This document shows, one piece after another, positions 1 to 8,506 of a stretch of 64,000 nt of DNA. Both the position numbers and the translations under genes were made by a program. Each line of letters begins with the position of its first letter. Within the stretch, counting starts at the first letter, position 1. The notes beneath the pieces were generated by a model. That model made no database searches. It had not been told where the DNA came from and saw nothing but the letters and a program-made list of their open reading frames with translations. Source of the stretch: Vicinamibacteria bacterium (GTDB lineage: Bacteria > Acidobacteriota > Vicinamibacteria > Vicinamibacterales > UBA8438); NCBI GenBank assembly GCA_022820825.1, contig JAJEEU010000007.1:1-64000 (forward strand), written 5' to 3'.

Positions 1-71
1 CCGCCGCACGCCGCGGCGCCAGCCGCCAATATCGCCAACACAAACACCGCCGCAACGCTTGATTTGTTCAT
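1..71 (-). CDS. N-terminus of a secreted lipoprotein (partial)
   Basis: Only the first 23 codons are present, read leftwards from ATG at 71-69. They give a basic start (MNKSS), a hydrophobic stretch and a Cys at residue 22 preceded by AAA, which is the pattern of a lipoprotein signal peptide with its lipobox. The mature protein lies outside the window, so its function cannot be named. No ribosome binding site precedes the ATG. Instead a TACAAT hexamer sits 9 nt upstream on the same strand, suggesting a leaderless or nearly leaderless message. The gene is divergent from the OsmC-family gene. Confidence 0.6.
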   Translation of the reverse strand, partial: MNKSSVAAVFVLAILAAGAAACG

Positions 72-80
72 GGTCGAAAG

Positions 81-86
81 ATTGTA
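81..86 (-). promoter_or_regulatory. -10-like hexamer TACAAT for the leftward lipoprotein gene
   Basis: On the minus strand TACAAT lies 9 nt before the ATG at 71. The spacing puts the expected transcription start at or within a few bases of the start codon. The same geometry recurs at 1694, 12374, 44442 and 47118. No convincing -35 was identified. Confidence 0.4.
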
Positions 87-109
87 CCATTGCGTTCGGA
101 GGGACAATC

Positions 110-577
110 GTGGCAGACGTCGTTCACACCAGCCGCCTCCGCATCGAGCGCGTGCAGGGTCCGACCCGGCAGGCGTTCCTGGAGAACTTCGACACGCCCA
201 TCCGCTTCGGCGTGCACAGCGGGATCAAGGAGTTCTACGGCGCCAATCCGGACGAAGAGGTGCCGGCGACGCTCGACCACATCGTGGCCGCCGTCGGCGC
301 CTGACTGCTCGGGACCCTGGCACGCGCACTGGAAGTGCGCGACGTTCCGGCTCCCCCGGATCGCATCGGCGCGGCGGTCGAGGGCGACATCGAGGCGATC
401 GACAACGTGCTGCGGATCACCCGCATCCGCGTGCGCTACGCGCTGACGGTGCCGCCCGGAAAACGCGAGACGGCCGAGCGCGCGGTGGCGCTCCATCCGC
501 GGGGCTGCCCTGCCTGGAACAGCGTGCAGGGCTGCATCGACGTCGACATCCAGGCCGACATCACCGAAGCGCAGTAG
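110..577 (+). CDS. OsmC-family peroxidase with in-frame TGA at the catalytic Cys position (candidate selenoprotein)
   Basis: OsmC/Ohr proteins reduce organic hydroperoxides through a peroxidatic Cys at the start of a central helix and a second Cys in a GCP motif. Translation from GTG 110 (GGAGG at 98-102) gives an OsmC-like N-terminal half ending in AAVGA. A TGA follows at 302-304, and the same frame continues with LLGTLARALE and on to the second-Cys motif RGCPAW (Cys 133), stopping at 575-577. Relatives have Cys where the TGA stands (GAC-LLGT), so TGA replaces exactly the peroxidatic residue (position 65 of 155). A hairpin with SECIS-like spacing follows. Reading TGA as selenocysteine is an inference; the alternatives are a nonsense mutation or a TGC/TGT-to-TGA sequence error. 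No sel genes are in the window. The 3' end abuts the convergent isocitrate dehydrogenase gene with no gap. Confidence 0.75.
311..348 (+). promoter_or_regulatory. Candidate bacterial SECIS hairpin downstream of the in-frame TGA
   Basis: A lower stem pairs GGGAC (311-315) with GTTCC (344-348), including one G-U pair. An upper stem pairs GCGCACT (324-330) perfectly with AGTGCGC (334-340), closing a GGA loop (331-333). The loop starts 26 nt after the TGA and begins with G. As I recall, bacterial SECIS elements need a stem-loop with the apical loop about 16-37 nt after UGA and a G among the first loop bases, so this fits. GC-rich coding DNA forms hairpins easily, so the element is suggestive only. 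Confidence 0.45.
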
Positions 578-1588
578 TCAGCGGCCCGCGTCCACCTGCC
601 GCGAGACGGCGTCCGCGAACTCCTGCGTGGTGGCGCGTCCGCCCAGGTCCGGGGTGCGGGTCTCGGCGCCGGCAAGCACGCGCTCCAGCGCCGTGAGGAT
701 CCGCGCCGCCTGCTCGTCCTCGTCCAGGTAGCGCAGCATCAGCAGGGCCGACAGCAGCAGCGCCGTCGGATTGGCCAGTTGCCTGCCGGCGATGTCCGGC
801 GCGGTCCCGTGCACCGCCTCGAACACGGCCATGTCGTCGCCCAGGTTGGCCGACGGCACCACTCCCAGGCCGCCCACCAGGCCGGCGCAGAGATCCGACA
901 CGATGTCGCCGTACAGGTTCGGCAGCAGCAGGACGTCGAAGCGGCCGGGGTCGATGACCAGGTGCATGCAGGCGGCGTCGACGATCCGCTCGTCGTACTC
1001 GATCGCCGGATGCTCTCCCGCCACGGCGCGGACGGAGTCCAGGAACAGGCCGTCGCCCAGCTTCATGATGTTCGCCTTGTGCACGGCGGTCACCTTGCGC
1101 CGGCGATGCCGCGTTGCGTACCCGAAGGCGAAGCGGGCGATCCGTTCCGAAGCCCTGGCGGTGATGATCTTCAGCGACTCGACTACGCCGGGCACGACCT
1201 GGTGCTCGAGGCCCGAGTAGAGGTCCTCGGTGTTCTCGCGGACCACGACCACGTCGACGCCGTCGAAGCGCGCCTCGACGCCGGGCAGCGAGCGGACCGG
1301 GCGCAGATTGGCGTACAGGTCGAGCGCGCGCCGCACCTCCACGTTGACGCTCGTGAAGCCGGATCCGACGGGCGTGCCGATCGGACCCTTCAGCGCCACG
1401 CGGTTGCGCCTGATGGAGTCGAGCACGCGGTCGGGCAGCGGCTTGCCTTCCCGCTCGGCAACCGCCGCGCCCGCCTCTTCCCGTTCCCATTCGATGTCGA
1501 CGCCCGCGCGTTCGAGGATCTGCACGACGGCGCCGGTCACTTCCGGTCCGATGCCGTCGCCGGGAATCAGTGTTATGCGGTGCGGCAT
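578..1588 (-). CDS. icd: NAD-type isocitrate dehydrogenase
   Basis: This 336-aa protein belongs to the isocitrate/isopropylmalate dehydrogenase family, which decarboxylates a 2-hydroxyacid oxidatively using NAD(P) and Mg2+ in the cytoplasm. The N-terminal ITLIPGDGIGPEV, the VRENTEDLYSG substrate motif, the NLYGDIVSDLCAGLVGGLG metal-binding segment and the EAVHGTAPDIAG cofactor-loop motif are all visible. The RENTEDLYSG form, with Ser in the substrate loop, points to isocitrate rather than isopropylmalate, which would show a RELTGG-type motif. Length is that of the short NAD-dependent type. The gene stands alone, convergent with the OsmC gene. A role in the citric acid cycle is likely; a homoisocitrate-type substrate cannot be excluded. 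Confidence 0.88.
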   Translation of the reverse strand: MPHRITLIPGDGIGPEVTGAVVQILERAGVDIEWEREEAGAAVAEREGKPLPDRVLDSIRRNRVALKGPIGTPVGSGFTSVNVEVRRALDLYANLRPVRSLPGVEARFDGVDVVVVRENTEDLYSGLEHQVVPGVVESLKIITARASERIARFAFGYATRHRRRKVTAVHKANIMKLGDGLFLDSVRAVAGEHPAIEYDERIVDAACMHLVIDPGRFDVLLLPNLYGDIVSDLCAGLVGGLGVVPSANLGDDMAVFEAVHGTAPDIAGRQLANPTALLLSALLMLRYLDEDEQAARILTALERVLAGAETRTPDLGGRATTQEFADAVSRQVDAGR

Positions 1589-1693
1589 TCGCTACATGGG
1601 GCCGCGCCGTGCGCGGCTCGCGCTCACATGCGGCGCGCCATTATCCCGCATTTCACGCCGGCGTTCGTCGCGCGCCACAGGAAAATGGAGGAC

Positions 1694-1699
1694 TACAAT
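1694..1699 (+). promoter_or_regulatory. -10-like hexamer TACAAT before a GTG start
   Basis: TACAAT ends 7 nt before the GTG at 1707, so transcription should begin at or next to the start codon. A GGAGG at 1687-1691 lies upstream of this hexamer and 15 nt from the GTG, too far to act as a normal ribosome binding site. Confidence 0.4.
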
Positions 1700-1706
1700 C
1701 GCCGGC

Positions 1707-3191
1707 GTGGAGCAGACCGCCGCCGGCAGCCGGTTCGGGCGGGTGGACTGGCTGCCGTGGGGCCGCGCCGCGTTCGCGTGGGCGGCGGACGAGCGGCGGC
1801 CCGTCCTGCTGGCCGTCGGCGCCGCCTGGTGTCCCGCGTGCGCCCGGATGGGACGCACGACCTACGGCGATCCGGCGGTCTGCGATCTGATCGAGCGGCA
1901 CTACGTGCCGGTACGGGTCGATGCCGACCGGCGTCCCGACATCGCGGAGCGCTACACGCTGGGCGGCTGGCCGACGACCGCGTTTCTGACGCCTGACGGA
2001 CAGCTGTTGGGCGGCGAGACGTACGTCGAACCGCAGCGCATGGCGCTGCTGCTGCGGCGCGTCGCCGACGAGTTCGCGCGACGCCGGGACGAGCTGGCCG
2101 CCGCGCCGCCGCCGGCCCCGGCGTCCGATGCGGAAGCACCATTCACGGCCGGCGACATCCCCGCCTGGCTGGAGCACCAGTTGCTCGCCGCGTTCGATCC
2201 GCTGCACGGCGGCTTCGGGGACGCGCCCAGGCACCTGCAGGCGCCGGCGCTGCGTTTCGGCCTGCGGCGCATCGCCGCGGGGCACACCGCGCTGCTGGAA
2301 GCGGTGAAGCGGACGCTCGACGCCGCCGGAAGCGGCGGCCTGTTCGACGCCGTGGAGGGCGGCGCGTTCCGCTACTGCGCGGGACGCGACTGGACAGCGC
2401 CGAGCGTCGAGAAGCTGCTGGCGGTCAACGCCGAAGCGCTGGAGTCGCTGCTCGACGGCTGGTCCGTGCTTGGCGACGCCGGCTGCCGCGACAGGGCGGT
2501 CGGCGTAATCCGCTACGCGGCGGAGACGCTGGCCGATCGCGAAGCCGGCGGCTTCTACGCCAGCCAGTACGCCGACGAACGCTACTTTGCCGCCGCCGCG
2601 GAGGAGCGCGCGCGGCTGGGCGTCCCGCCGGTCGACCGTTCCGTCTATGCCGAGGGCACGGCCCGCATGGCCGCCGCGTTCCTGCATGCCGCCGCTCGCT
2701 TCGAAGATTCCTCGCTTGCGGAGTTCGCGGCCGCGGCGCTGGAGCGCGTCGTGGGCGAGACCTACGAGCGGGGGAACGGCATCGCGCACGCCGCGGACGG
2801 CGGAGAGGCGGTGCGCGGCCTGCTGGCGGACCAGGTGTGGACGAGCGCCGCATTGCTCGAGCTCTACGCCGCCGCCGAGCGGGAGGTTCATCTCGACATG
2901 GCGCAGGAACTGATGCGGTTCGCGCTGCGCCACCTGTTCGACCCCGCCGCCGGCCGCTTCGCCGACCGCACCGTCGCGGCGGACGACATCGGCCTGCTGC
3001 GCGCTCCGCTGTTTCCGTTCGAGGCCAATTGCATGGCGGTGCGGGTGCTGGCGCGTCTGGGCGGGTTGACCGGCGACGACGATTTCGGGCGCCGGGCAGA
3101 CGCCCTTCTGGCGGCCCTCGCGCCGGCGGCGCGGACGCGCGGCGCGGGCGCCGCGCCGTGGGTTCTCGCCCACCTCGACCTCGATAATTGA
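1707..3191 (+). CDS. Thioredoxin-domain protein of the YyaL/DUF255 type, short form
   Basis: The 494-aa product starts with a thioredoxin-like domain whose active site reads AAWCPACARM (Cys 42 and 45), followed by the WPTTAFLTPDG segment typical of the fold. The rest resembles the alpha-helical six-hairpin region of YyaL/SSP411 proteins (DUF255), but the whole is shorter than the usual ~650-700 aa and the CxxC differs from the usual WCHWC. A thiol-disulfide role is likely; the substrate is unknown. The GTG start was chosen because the codons after it begin the conserved part and TACAAT stands 7 nt before it. The gene is divergent from isocitrate dehydrogenase and is followed by transketolase on the same strand. 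Confidence 0.8.
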   Translation: MEQTAAGSRFGRVDWLPWGRAAFAWAADERRPVLLAVGAAWCPACARMGRTTYGDPAVCDLIERHYVPVRVDADRRPDIAERYTLGGWPTTAFLTPDGQLLGGETYVEPQRMALLLRRVADEFARRRDELAAAPPPAPASDAEAPFTAGDIPAWLEHQLLAAFDPLHGGFGDAPRHLQAPALRFGLRRIAAGHTALLEAVKRTLDAAGSGGLFDAVEGGAFRYCAGRDWTAPSVEKLLAVNAEALESLLDGWSVLGDAGCRDRAVGVIRYAAETLADREAGGFYASQYADERYFAAAAEERARLGVPPVDRSVYAEGTARMAAAFLHAAARFEDSSLAEFAAAALERVVGETYERGNGIAHAADGGEAVRGLLADQVWTSAALLELYAAAEREVHLDMAQELMRFALRHLFDPAAGRFADRTVAADDIGLLRAPLFPFEANCMAVRVLARLGGLTGDDDFGRRADALLAALAPAARTRGAGAAPWVLAHLDLDN

Positions 3192-3230
3192 GCGCCGCGC
3201 GGCGTGATAGACTCCGCACCGGAGGTGCGC

Positions 3231-5120
3231 TTGTCCGCCGACCGGTCCTCGCTGATTCCCGCCCTGCAGACCATCGCCGCCCGCCTGCGCATGGAGTCCG
3301 TGCGCGCAACATCCGAGGCAGGCAGCGGCCACCCGTCGAGCTGCTGCTCGGCGGCGGACATCGTCGCCGCGCTGTTCTTCGGGGAGATGCGGTTCGACCC
3401 ACGTGACCCCCAGCACGAGGACAACGACCGCTTCGTGCTGTCCAAGGGCCACGCGGCGCCGCTGCTGTACGCCGCCTGGGCCGAGGCCGGCTTCATCGAC
3501 CGCGGTGACCTGCTGTCGCTGCGGCGGCTGGACTGCGACCTGGAAGGGCATCCCACGCCGCGGCTGCCGTTCGTGGACGTCGCGACCGGCTCGCTGGGAC
3601 AGGGCATCTGCGCGGCCATCGGCATCGCCCTGAACGCGCGCCGTCTCGGGTCCGACTACCGCACGTACGTCCTGCTGGGCGACGGCGAGTCGGCGGAAGG
3701 CTCGGTCTGGGAGGCGGCGCAGGCCGGCGCGACGCTCGCCCTCGACAACCTGTGCGTCGTCACCGACGTCAACGGCTTCGGCCAGAGCCGGGCCACGCAG
3801 TGGGGCCACGACATGGAAGCGTACGCCCGGCGCTGGCGCGCCTTCGGCTGGCACGCCGCCGTGGTGGACGGACACGACATCGGTGAGTTGCTGGATGCGC
3901 TGGAGGAGGCGCGCGGCGCGCGCGGCCGCCCGGCGGTCATTCTCGCCCGCACGCTCAAGGGCAAGGGCGTGCCGTTGATCGAAGGGCTGGACGGCTGGCA
4001 CGGCAAGCCGGTGCCGCAGGGCGAGGAGCTGGATCGGGCGCTGGCCGCGCTCGAGCGGGATCTCGTGCCCGCCGCCGCAACGCCGCGCATTCCGCCGCCG
4101 CCGGTCCGTGCGCCGCGGCCCATGCCTGCGCCCCCGTCCATTCCGGACCCGGCGTACCAACTCGGCGACATGGTGGCCACGCGCGTGGCGTACGGCACGG
4201 CGCTGGCGGCGCTCGGCGCGGCCGACCCGCGAGTGGTGGCGCTGGACGCGGACGTCGGCAACTCCACCTTCAGCCAGACCTTCGAGCAGCAACACCCGGA
4301 GCGGTTCTACCAGACCTACATCGCGGAACAGGTCATGGTGGGCGCCGCGGCCGGGCTGGCGAGCCGGGGGGCGATTCCCTTCCCGTCGAGCTTCGCCTGC
4401 TTCCTCACGCGCGCGTCCGACTTCATCCGCATGGCCGGCATCGGCGCGACTTCGGCCAACATCAAGCTGGCGGGCTCGCACGCGGGCGTCTCCATCGGCG
4501 AGGACGGGCCGTCGCAGATGGCGCTGGAGGACCTGGCCATGATGCGCGCGGTGCCGGGCTGCGCGGTGCTGTATCCCTGCGACGCCGTCAGCTCCGAGCG
4601 CCTCGTCGCGGCGGCGGCGGCGCACCACGGGATGGTCTACATCCGCACGAGCCGGCCGAAGACGGAAGTGATCTATCCGAACGGCGAGCAGTTCCCGATC
4701 GGCGGCTCGAAGACGCTCCACGAGAGCGATGACGACGCGGCCACCATCGTCGCCGCCGGCATCACGGTGTTCGAGGCGCGCAAGGCGTACCGCATGCTGC
4801 AGGAAGACGGGATCGCCGTGCGGGTCATCGACGCCTATTCCGTGCAGCCGATCGATGCCTCCGCCCTGGTGCGCGCGGGGCTGCGGACCGGCCGCCGGAT
4901 CATCACGGTCGAGGACCACTACGCCGCGGGGGGTCTCGGCGACGCCGCCAGCGACGCGGTCGCCGCGCACGGCATCACCGTCGAGCGCCTGGCCGTGCGC
5001 GAGGCGCCCCGCAGCGGCAAGCCCGCGGAGCTGCTGGAGCGCTACGGCATCTCGGCGTCCTGCATTGCCGCCGCGGTGCGCCGCCACGTGGCGGAGGAAC
5101 CCGCCGTCGCCGTCGGCTGA
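3231..5120 (+). CDS. tkt: Transketolase (single chain)
   Basis: The 629-aa product carries both halves of transketolase, which moves two-carbon units between sugar phosphates in the pentose phosphate and Calvin-type pathways using thiamine diphosphate. Visible marks are SGHPSS near the N-terminus, LSKGHAAPLLYAAW, the thiamine-binding GDGESAEGSVWEA to VTDVN segment, and the pyrimidine-binding domain with YIAEQVMVGAAAGLA, AGSHAGVSIGEDGPSQ and the C-terminal SVQPID. It is closer to the animal-like short transketolases than to E. coli TktA. The TTG at 3231 has GGAGG (3221-3225) 5 nt upstream. An in-frame GTG at 3204 would add nine residues but lacks a binding site and overlaps a possible -10 (TAGACT, 3208-3213). 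The gene converges with the PQQ dehydrogenase, 14 bp apart. Confidence 0.92.
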   Translation: MSADRSSLIPALQTIAARLRMESVRATSEAGSGHPSSCCSAADIVAALFFGEMRFDPRDPQHEDNDRFVLSKGHAAPLLYAAWAEAGFIDRGDLLSLRRLDCDLEGHPTPRLPFVDVATGSLGQGICAAIGIALNARRLGSDYRTYVLLGDGESAEGSVWEAAQAGATLALDNLCVVTDVNGFGQSRATQWGHDMEAYARRWRAFGWHAAVVDGHDIGELLDALEEARGARGRPAVILARTLKGKGVPLIEGLDGWHGKPVPQGEELDRALAALERDLVPAAATPRIPPPPVRAPRPMPAPPSIPDPAYQLGDMVATRVAYGTALAALGAADPRVVALDADVGNSTFSQTFEQQHPERFYQTYIAEQVMVGAAAGLASRGAIPFPSSFACFLTRASDFIRMAGIGATSANIKLAGSHAGVSIGEDGPSQMALEDLAMMRAVPGCAVLYPCDAVSSERLVAAAAAHHGMVYIRTSRPKTEVIYPNGEQFPIGGSKTLHESDDDAATIVAAGITVFEARKAYRMLQEDGIAVRVIDAYSVQPIDASALVRAGLRTGRRIITVEDHYAAGGLGDAASDAVAAHGITVERLAVREAPRSGKPAELLERYGISASCIAAAVRRHVAEEPAVAVG

Positions 5121-5134
5121 TCACGCCAGCCGCC

Positions 5135-6931
5135 TCAGTCCGGGAGCGTGAACGTCACGAGCATGTTGCTCCCGATTGGCGCCTCGAGCTCGGCCGCGTA
5201 ATTGTTGAGACGGAAGTATCCGCCACCGCCGACCGGCACCGTGAGGTATTGGCGTCCGCCGGCAGTGTAGGTGACGGGAAACCCCGTGATCTGGCTGCCA
5301 AGAATCGTCTCCCACAGGACCTCGCCCGTCTCGGCGTCAAACGCGCGGAAGCGACGGTTGAGATCGCCATGAAAGACCACGTTGCCGCCGGTCGCCAGGA
5401 CCGAACCGGCATTCGGCGCCCGCTGACTGAAGCGCCAGACCTCGCGTCCCGTCGAGATATCGATCGCACGCAGCTCGGTGAGGTCGCCCTCTTCCTCCAA
5501 CCCGGGCTCAGGGATCGTGAACCGCGGGCCCGTGCCGGTGACGGAGCGGTCGTTGGCCGTCTGGTTCAGGCAGGACCGATTGAACGGGATGTAGAGCAGC
5601 TGGGTCTCGGGGCTGTAGGACCAGGACCAATACCCCTTCACGTTGTGTCCGCAGATGATGTACTGCTCGCCGATCTCCCGGGCCACGAGGTCCATGTTGA
5701 TATGGACCTGGCCGGTCTCGACATCGATGTCGCTGATGACGAACCGCTCGGTCGAGGTGAACGGAAGCGGGTCGGCCCAGAGGAACTCGCCGGTCTGGCG
5801 GTCGTTGACGAACAGTCCACCGGGCTCTCCCATCGTCACGACGACCTTGCGCTCCTGCGGGGCCCCGGCCAGCGCGGGATTGATCCACCTGACAGCATCG
5901 GGGTCCGGGTTCACGACGATGTCGATCAGCGTCCGCTCCTGAACGAAATCGTGGTCCCAGTCGTCACACGGCAGGTGCTGGTAGTACCAGTCCATGGCCC
6001 CGGTGTCCACGGCCAGGGCGACCGTCGAATTGGAATAGAGCTCGCACGGCGTGCGGTCGCCGACGTCCCATGTGCCGCGACGCACGATCCGCGTGAAGGG
6101 TGACGGCACAGCAATGCCCCAGTAGGTGAGACCCAGCTCGGGGTCGTAGCTGCCCGGAACACCCCACGGAGAGACGTGCACCCGCCGCGCGGTGGGTACG
6201 TCGCCCCACGTCGCCCCGCCGGGATCGTCGGCGCCGGCCGCCGTGTAGAAGCGCCACTGCTCCTGGCCGGTGTCGGCGCTATATCCCGAGATGAAGCAGC
6301 GCGCCTCGCCGCCGCTGCCGCACGCGCGTCCGGTCAGGACCCGTCCATCAACGATCATGGCCCCTGAGGAGTGCGTCACACCGTCGCGGTAGTCAGCCAT
6401 CCGGCTTTCCCAGTTCAGCGCACCCGTACGCGCATCCACAGCGACCAGGTGCGAATCGCCGGTCAGATGGAGGATGTTGTGGCCGTAGATCGCCAGGCTG
6501 CGGGTCCGATCGCCCAGGCGCGCGTACTCGCGGATATCGGCGGGCAACTCCCTCTCGTAGTCCCAGATCAGGTCTCCCGTCGTGGCGTCCAGCGCCTGCA
6601 GGTGATCGCCGCCCGGGTGCGCGACATACATCACACCGTCGTAGACGAGCGGCCTCAACTGCATCGGGCCGTCGTCCATCGCGCGGATCCAGGCCAGCTT
6701 CAGATCACCCACGTTGTTGCGGTTGATCTCGTCGAGCGGGCTGAAGGCGTGATGGTCGTAGGTCCGATGGACCAGGAGCCAGTCCTCAGGGTCGGGATCC
6801 CTCAGCATCGCATCGGTCACGGGGACGAACTCCTCCGGGGTGCGTGACTGTGCTTCGAGAGACTGGAGCTGACCGAGAGACACCACCATCAGCAGGACCG
6901 CCAACGATGCCGTGCGCTTCTGATTCGCCAT
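5135..6931 (-). CDS. Secreted PQQ-dependent dehydrogenase (quinoprotein)
   Basis: The 598-aa product has a signal peptide (MANQKRTASLAVLLMVV, then cleavage near SLEA/QS) and repeated beta-propeller blades with the WD-like pattern ALDATTGDLIWDY, VDARTGALNWES and FDAETGEVLWET. The family oxidises alcohols, aldehydes or sugars in the periplasm and passes electrons to a cytochrome or quinone. YDHHAFSPLDEINRNNVGDL is the usual first-blade segment. No vicinal CysCys is seen, unlike the enzyme at 55139-56764, so the subclass and substrate are uncertain. The ATG at 6931 follows AAGGGAC at a good spacing and begins the signal peptide; a GTG 36 nt upstream would bury it. No separate cytochrome gene adjoins it. 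Confidence 0.88.
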   Translation of the reverse strand: MANQKRTASLAVLLMVVSLGQLQSLEAQSRTPEEFVPVTDAMLRDPDPEDWLLVHRTYDHHAFSPLDEINRNNVGDLKLAWIRAMDDGPMQLRPLVYDGVMYVAHPGGDHLQALDATTGDLIWDYERELPADIREYARLGDRTRSLAIYGHNILHLTGDSHLVAVDARTGALNWESRMADYRDGVTHSSGAMIVDGRVLTGRACGSGGEARCFISGYSADTGQEQWRFYTAAGADDPGGATWGDVPTARRVHVSPWGVPGSYDPELGLTYWGIAVPSPFTRIVRRGTWDVGDRTPCELYSNSTVALAVDTGAMDWYYQHLPCDDWDHDFVQERTLIDIVVNPDPDAVRWINPALAGAPQERKVVVTMGEPGGLFVNDRQTGEFLWADPLPFTSTERFVISDIDVETGQVHINMDLVAREIGEQYIICGHNVKGYWSWSYSPETQLLYIPFNRSCLNQTANDRSVTGTGPRFTIPEPGLEEEGDLTELRAIDISTGREVWRFSQRAPNAGSVLATGGNVVFHGDLNRRFRAFDAETGEVLWETILGSQITGFPVTYTAGGRQYLTVPVGGGGYFRLNNYAAELEAPIGSNMLVTFTLPD

Positions 6932-6976
6932 TTGTCCCTTGTCCTTTCCGGAAGACACGCGCTTCACTCTACCCGG

Positions 6977-8500
6977 TCAGCGCCGCCAGGCGAACCAGCG
7001 GCTCAGCAGGTGCTTCTGGCCGGCCGAGAACCGCGCCCGGCGCAACTGGTTGGCCAGCTTCCGCAGCGCCTCGGCCTGCGTGGGGTAGGGATGGATGGCG
7101 CCGCCGATCGTACCGAGGCCGGCGCCCGCCTTCATCGCCACCGTCACCTCGCTGATCATGTTGCCGGCGTTGCCGCCGACGATGGTGGCGCCCAGGATCC
7201 GGTCGGTCCCCTTCCGCAGGTGCACCCGCGCGAAGCCGTCCTCCTCGCCGTCGAGCACGGCGCGGTCCACCTCGTCGAACGTCTGGGTGAACGTCTCCAC
7301 CTCGATACCCTGCTTGCGCGCGTCCGCCGCGTACATCCCCACGTGCGCCACCTCCGGTTCGGTGTAGGTGCACCAGGGGATGACGAGTGACCGTGTCGTG
7401 GCGCGGCCGAGGCCGAACGGGTGGGGGAACAGGGCGTTCTGGATCACGATCTGCGCCATCGCATCCGCGGCGTGCGTGAACTTGAACGGGAAGCAGATGT
7501 CGCCGGCCGCGAAGATGCGCGGGTTCGTGGTCTGCAGGTAGTCGTTCACCTGCACGCCGCTGCGGTCGAACGCGACGCCGGCAGCGTCCAGGCCCAGCCC
7601 GTCGACGTTCGGGGCGCGGCCGACGCCGACCAGGATCTCGTCGGCCTCGACCTCGTGCTCTGCGCCGCCCGCGGCATAGCGGATCAGCCTGGCGCCGTCC
7701 GGCCGCCGTTCCACGCTGCCGATCGCGGCGTCGAACGTCATGCGCACGCCGTCGCGGCGCATGCGCTCCTGCACGATGGCCGCCGCGTCGTCGTCCTCGC
7801 GCGGCAGGATGCGGGAGATCATCTCGATCAGCGTCACCTCGCTGCCGAAGCGGGCGAACGCCTGCGCCAGCTCGCAGCCGATCGGGCCGGCGCCGATCAC
7901 GGCCAGCCGGGGCGGCAGGGCGGTCAGCGAGAAGACCGTTTCGTTGGTGAGGTAGCCGGCGTCGGCGAGCCCCGGGATGGGGGGCGCGGCGGCGCGCGCA
8001 CCCGTGCAGATGGCTGCCCGCGCGAAGCGCAGCGTGGCGCCGTCGACATCCAGGGTGTCGGGGCCGGTGAAGCGGCCCGGGCCGATGAAGACGTCCACGC
8101 CGAGGCCGGCGAACCGCTCGGCCGAGTCGACCCGGCTGAGGCGCGCCCGCAGGCGGCGCATGCGTTCCATGACGGCGCCGAAATCGCGCTCCACGGCGCC
8201 CGGAAACCCCAGGCCGAACTCGGCGCCGCCGCCGACCGCCGCCCAGGCGCGCGCGGCCCGGACGAGCCCCTTGGACGGGACGCAGCCCACGTTGAGGCAG
8301 TCGCCGCCCATCAGGTGGCGCTCGACCAGCGCCACGCGGGCGCCGATTCCGGCAGCCACGGCCGCGGTCACGAGCCCTGCCGTGCCGGCGCCGACGACGA
8401 CGAGGTTGTAGCGCCCGTCCGGTTCGGGATTGCGCCACTCGGACGGGTGGACGTTGGCGACGAGCGCGCGGTTGTGCTCGTCGTCGGGAATCAGGCGCAC
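6977..8500 (-). CDS. Mercuric reductase-like / dihydrolipoamide dehydrogenase-like FAD disulfide reductase
   Basis: The 507-aa flavoprotein has an FAD-binding VVVGAGTAGLVTAA (about 34-47), the redox-active GGDCLNVGCVPSK (Cys 68 and 73), an NAD(P)-binding AVIGAGPIGCELAQAFARFG, the second FAD motif IFAAGDICF and a C-terminal dimer domain with HPYPTQAEAL. Such proteins move electrons from NAD(P)H to a disulfide or other acceptor. The N-terminal ~30 residues before the FAD motif are an extension. There is no N-terminal heavy-metal domain and no C-terminal vicinal Cys pair for Hg(II), so true mercuric reductase activity is doubtful. It is transcribed behind msrP with a 6-bp gap, which suggests a joint role in thiol or oxidant repair. 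Confidence 0.85.
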   Translation of the reverse strand: MRLIPDDEHNRALVANVHPSEWRNPEPDGRYNLVVVGAGTAGLVTAAVAAGIGARVALVERHLMGGDCLNVGCVPSKGLVRAARAWAAVGGGAEFGLGFPGAVERDFGAVMERMRRLRARLSRVDSAERFAGLGVDVFIGPGRFTGPDTLDVDGATLRFARAAICTGARAAAPPIPGLADAGYLTNETVFSLTALPPRLAVIGAGPIGCELAQAFARFGSEVTLIEMISRILPREDDDAAAIVQERMRRDGVRMTFDAAIGSVERRPDGARLIRYAAGGAEHEVEADEILVGVGRAPNVDGLGLDAAGVAFDRSGVQVNDYLQTTNPRIFAAGDICFPFKFTHAADAMAQIVIQNALFPHPFGLGRATTRSLVIPWCTYTEPEVAHVGMYAADARKQGIEVETFTQTFDEVDRAVLDGEEDGFARVHLRKGTDRILGATIVGGNAGNMISEVTVAMKAGAGLGTIGGAIHPYPTQAEALRKLANQLRRARFSAGQKHLLSRWFAWRR

Positions 8501-8506
8501 GGGGGG

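Noticed and set aside
302-304. Frameshift explanation for the split OsmC frame
   Set aside because: The two halves are in exactly the same frame, separated only by the TGA.
1653-5087. A 1144-codon open frame on the minus strand across the thioredoxin and transketolase genes
   Set aside because: It is antisense to two genes with clear family motifs, is Arg/Gly/Ala rich, and has no recognisable domain. High-GC DNA produces such shadow frames.
6977-8500. True mercuric reductase
   Set aside because: No N-terminal MerP-like domain, no C-terminal vicinal Cys, and no mer genes nearby; the gene lies beside msrP instead.
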